A DNA stretch of 64,000 nucleotides from Stagnihabitans lacustris. Its GTDB lineage: Bacteria > Pseudomonadota > Alphaproteobacteria > Rhodobacterales > Rhodobacteraceae. The notes beneath the pieces were generated by a model. The model was not told the origin of the DNA and made no database searches. It saw nothing but the letters and a program-made list of their open reading frames with translations. This document shows, piece after piece, positions 62,941-64,000 of the stretch. The position numbers and the translations under genes are program-made. The DNA is taken from positions 62,001 through 126,000 of the forward strand of contig NZ_JAPDGS010000005.1 in the NCBI RefSeq assembly GCF_025950525.1. The letters run 5' to 3'. Numbering within the stretch: the first letter of the stretch is position 1; each line of letters opens with the position of its first letter.

Positions 62941-63096
62941 TCAAACCGACTCGGCCGGGCTGGCCCAGACCTGCACCGCCGGCGCAAGGGCGGTCTGCTC
63001 CGCGGGCGGCGCGTCCGGCCTGACAAAGACGGGCAGCCTGGCAAAGACGGGCAGCCTGGCAAAGTTGGGCAGCCTGGCAAAGACGGGCAGCGTCAT
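62941..63096 (-). CDS. small repeat-encoded ORF after the GMC remnant
   Basis: 51-codon frame whose ATG overlaps the GMC remnant's stop (ATGA). Residues 3-27 are four copies of a hexapeptide of the type FARLPV, encoded by an 18-bp tandem repeat (63018-63091, unit GCCTGGCAAAGACGGGCA). The rest (RPDAPPAEQTALAPAVQVWAS) is not recognised. Probably a degenerate gene start expanded by the repeat. Confidence 0.35.
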   Translation of the reverse strand: MTLPVFARLPNFARLPVFARLPVFVRPDAPPAEQTALAPAVQVWASPAESV

Positions 63097-63845
63097 GGCC
63101 GCCCCCCGATCATCTCGGCCGCCTTTTCCGCGATCATCACCACCGAAGAGGCGGTGCGCCCCGACACGACCCGCGGCCTGACCGAGGCATCGACGACCCG
63201 CAGCCCCGCGATCCCGCGCAGGCGAAGGTGCGGATCGACGACGGAACCCGCATCTGCCCCCATCCGGCAGGTGCCGACCGGGTGAAAGATCGTGGTCGCG
63301 ATGTCGCCGGCCTTGGCGGCCAAGGCCTCATCGGTCTGAAAGTCGGGCCCGGGCAGTCATGCTTGCGGCGTATGGGGCGCCAGGGCCCGCGCCGTCGTAA
63401 TCGCCCGCGCCTGACGGATCGAGGCCACGGCGATGGAACGGTCATTGTCGGTCGACAGGTGGTTCGGGCGGATTTCGGGCTGGACCTTGGGGGCGCGGGT
63501 TGTGGCATGGACATGGCCCACCGACGTCGGCCGCAGGTTCTCGCGCACCTCGGCCAGGTCATGCAGCGGCGTGATCCCCAAACCCGCCAACCGCGCCGAT
63601 TGGCCGATCCCCGAAAGCTCCAGCAATTTCGGGCTGTTGAGCGCACCTGCCGAAAGGATCACCTCGCCCCCCGCGCGGGCCTGATGGACCGCCTGCAGGA
63701 TCGGCCAGGACAGCCTTTGCCGGGCGACCCGCCATTCGCCCCCCGCGCCATCCAAGGGGCTTTCGCCGCCCCAGTGATCCTCAGACCTGCGAAAATGGGG
63801 CAAGACGTCGTCCCAGCCCCAGCCCGCACAGCCCAGCATGATCAG
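63093..63845 (-). pseudogene. GMC oxidoreductase (choline dehydrogenase-like) remnant
   Basis: Fragments of a GMC flavoenzyme: GCAGWGWDDVLPHFRRSEDHWGG, then after a large deletion GGEVILSAGALNSPKLLELSGIGQ (GMC signature 2), another deletion, then TTRAPKVQPEIRPNHLSTDNDRSIAVASIRQARAI, a frameshift near 63355, and the intact C-terminus GDIATTIFHPVGTCRMGADAGSVVDPHLRLRGIAGLRVVDASVRP (active-site His in FHPVGTCRMG). The FAD-binding N-terminus is missing. It cannot be functional. Confidence 0.85.
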
Positions 63846-63885
63846 CCTTTCGGTGCGGCCCCGCCTTGCAGCGGGGCCAAGGGGC

Positions 63886-64000
63886 TTAGCGGCCCGCCAT
63901 ATAGGTCTCCAGCACGAAGCTTTCGGCATTCGCCTGGGTGATCACGGCAAAGCCAGTGTCCACAAAGGGGATCTGCATCGGATTGTAGCCCGAGACCTTA
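63886..64000 (-). CDS. C-terminal end of a probable periplasmic sugar-binding protein (partial)
   Basis: The last 37 codons of a gene entering from the right edge: GYNPMQIPFVDTGFAVITQ, then ANAESFVLETYMAGR and stop. The FVDTGxxVITxxN pattern near the end is like that of type I sugar-binding proteins of ABC transporters. Too little is visible for certainty. Confidence 0.45.
   Translation of the reverse strand, partial: KVSGYNPMQIPFVDTGFAVITQANAESFVLETYMAGR

Overview
The window looks like a chromosomal segment of a high-GC alphaproteobacterium of the Rhodobacteraceae/Paracoccaceae type. This is inferred from base composition, from dense operons joined by ATGA overlaps, and from family content (PleD next to DUF3572, NrsF/SigF, DUF983, the TPDLIRG-type palindromic repeat). 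No species can be named from sequence alone. There is no phage, plasmid, CRISPR or transposase gene. One tRNA gene, tRNA-Glu(UUC), is present.

Layout. 0-3.4 kb: lipocalin-like lipoprotein, XRE regulator, fatty acid desaturase, DUF983 and Nudix genes. 3.6-5.7 kb: an EF-hand protein and a sigma/anti-sigma-like/metal-sensor operon. 5.8-12.8 kb: PleD-type diguanylate cyclase, DUF3572, HAD and alpha/beta hydrolases, an MttB-family methyltransferase, then an H-NOX-like protein that has lost its heme-ligand residues, translationally coupled to an HNOBA-GGDEF cyclase. 12.8-15.97 kb: a 1-kb gene-free stretch, an AbrB-family membrane protein, a secreted glutathione peroxidase and the tRNA. 16.4-20.2 kb: a bufferin-type peptide cluster (DUF2282 precursor, DUF692 oxidase, DUF2063 partner, DoxX) read through to an ECF SigF and its NrsF anti-sigma, with a SigF-like promoter in front of the precursor gene. 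20.5-24.8 kb: SnoaL-like, LysR, laminin-G-like, YaeQ and GcvT-like genes.

25.0-35.6 kb is a gene graveyard. It holds remnants of a branched-chain amino acid ABC transporter, an MhpA-like FAD hydroxylase, a fumarylacetoacetase-family hydrolase, an extradiol-type VOC protein, a DhaK-DhaL kinase, a class IV aminotransferase, an AraC regulator and a spermidine/putrescine-type ABC transporter. All carry frameshifts, stops or deletions. One intact SnoaL-like gene, with its own terminator and a palindrome upstream, survives inside it.

35.6-47.5 kb: an AI-2E-family transporter operon, a TIM-barrel isomerase, a probable sulfide-response operon (RND adaptor and pump, sulfide:quinone oxidoreductase, DUF2892 proteins) behind a promoter with a palindrome in its spacer, and an ECF42-type sigma/YCII pair. 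47.8-62.9 kb: an inositol-type catabolic locus. It has an ABC transporter, an RpiR regulator, IolE, IolD, IolI, three Gfo/Idh dehydrogenases, an SDR, a semialdehyde-type dehydrogenase, an HpaI-type aldolase and a 2-hydroxyacid dehydrogenase, but no recognisable IolB, IolC or IolJ. The right edge holds a broken GMC oxidoreductase and the end of a probable periplasmic binding protein.

The most interesting systems are the SigF-bufferin cluster, the heme-less H-NOX/diguanylate cyclase pair, the sulfide-RND operon, the non-canonical inositol locus, and the pseudogene island with G-tract tandem repeats at its gene borders.
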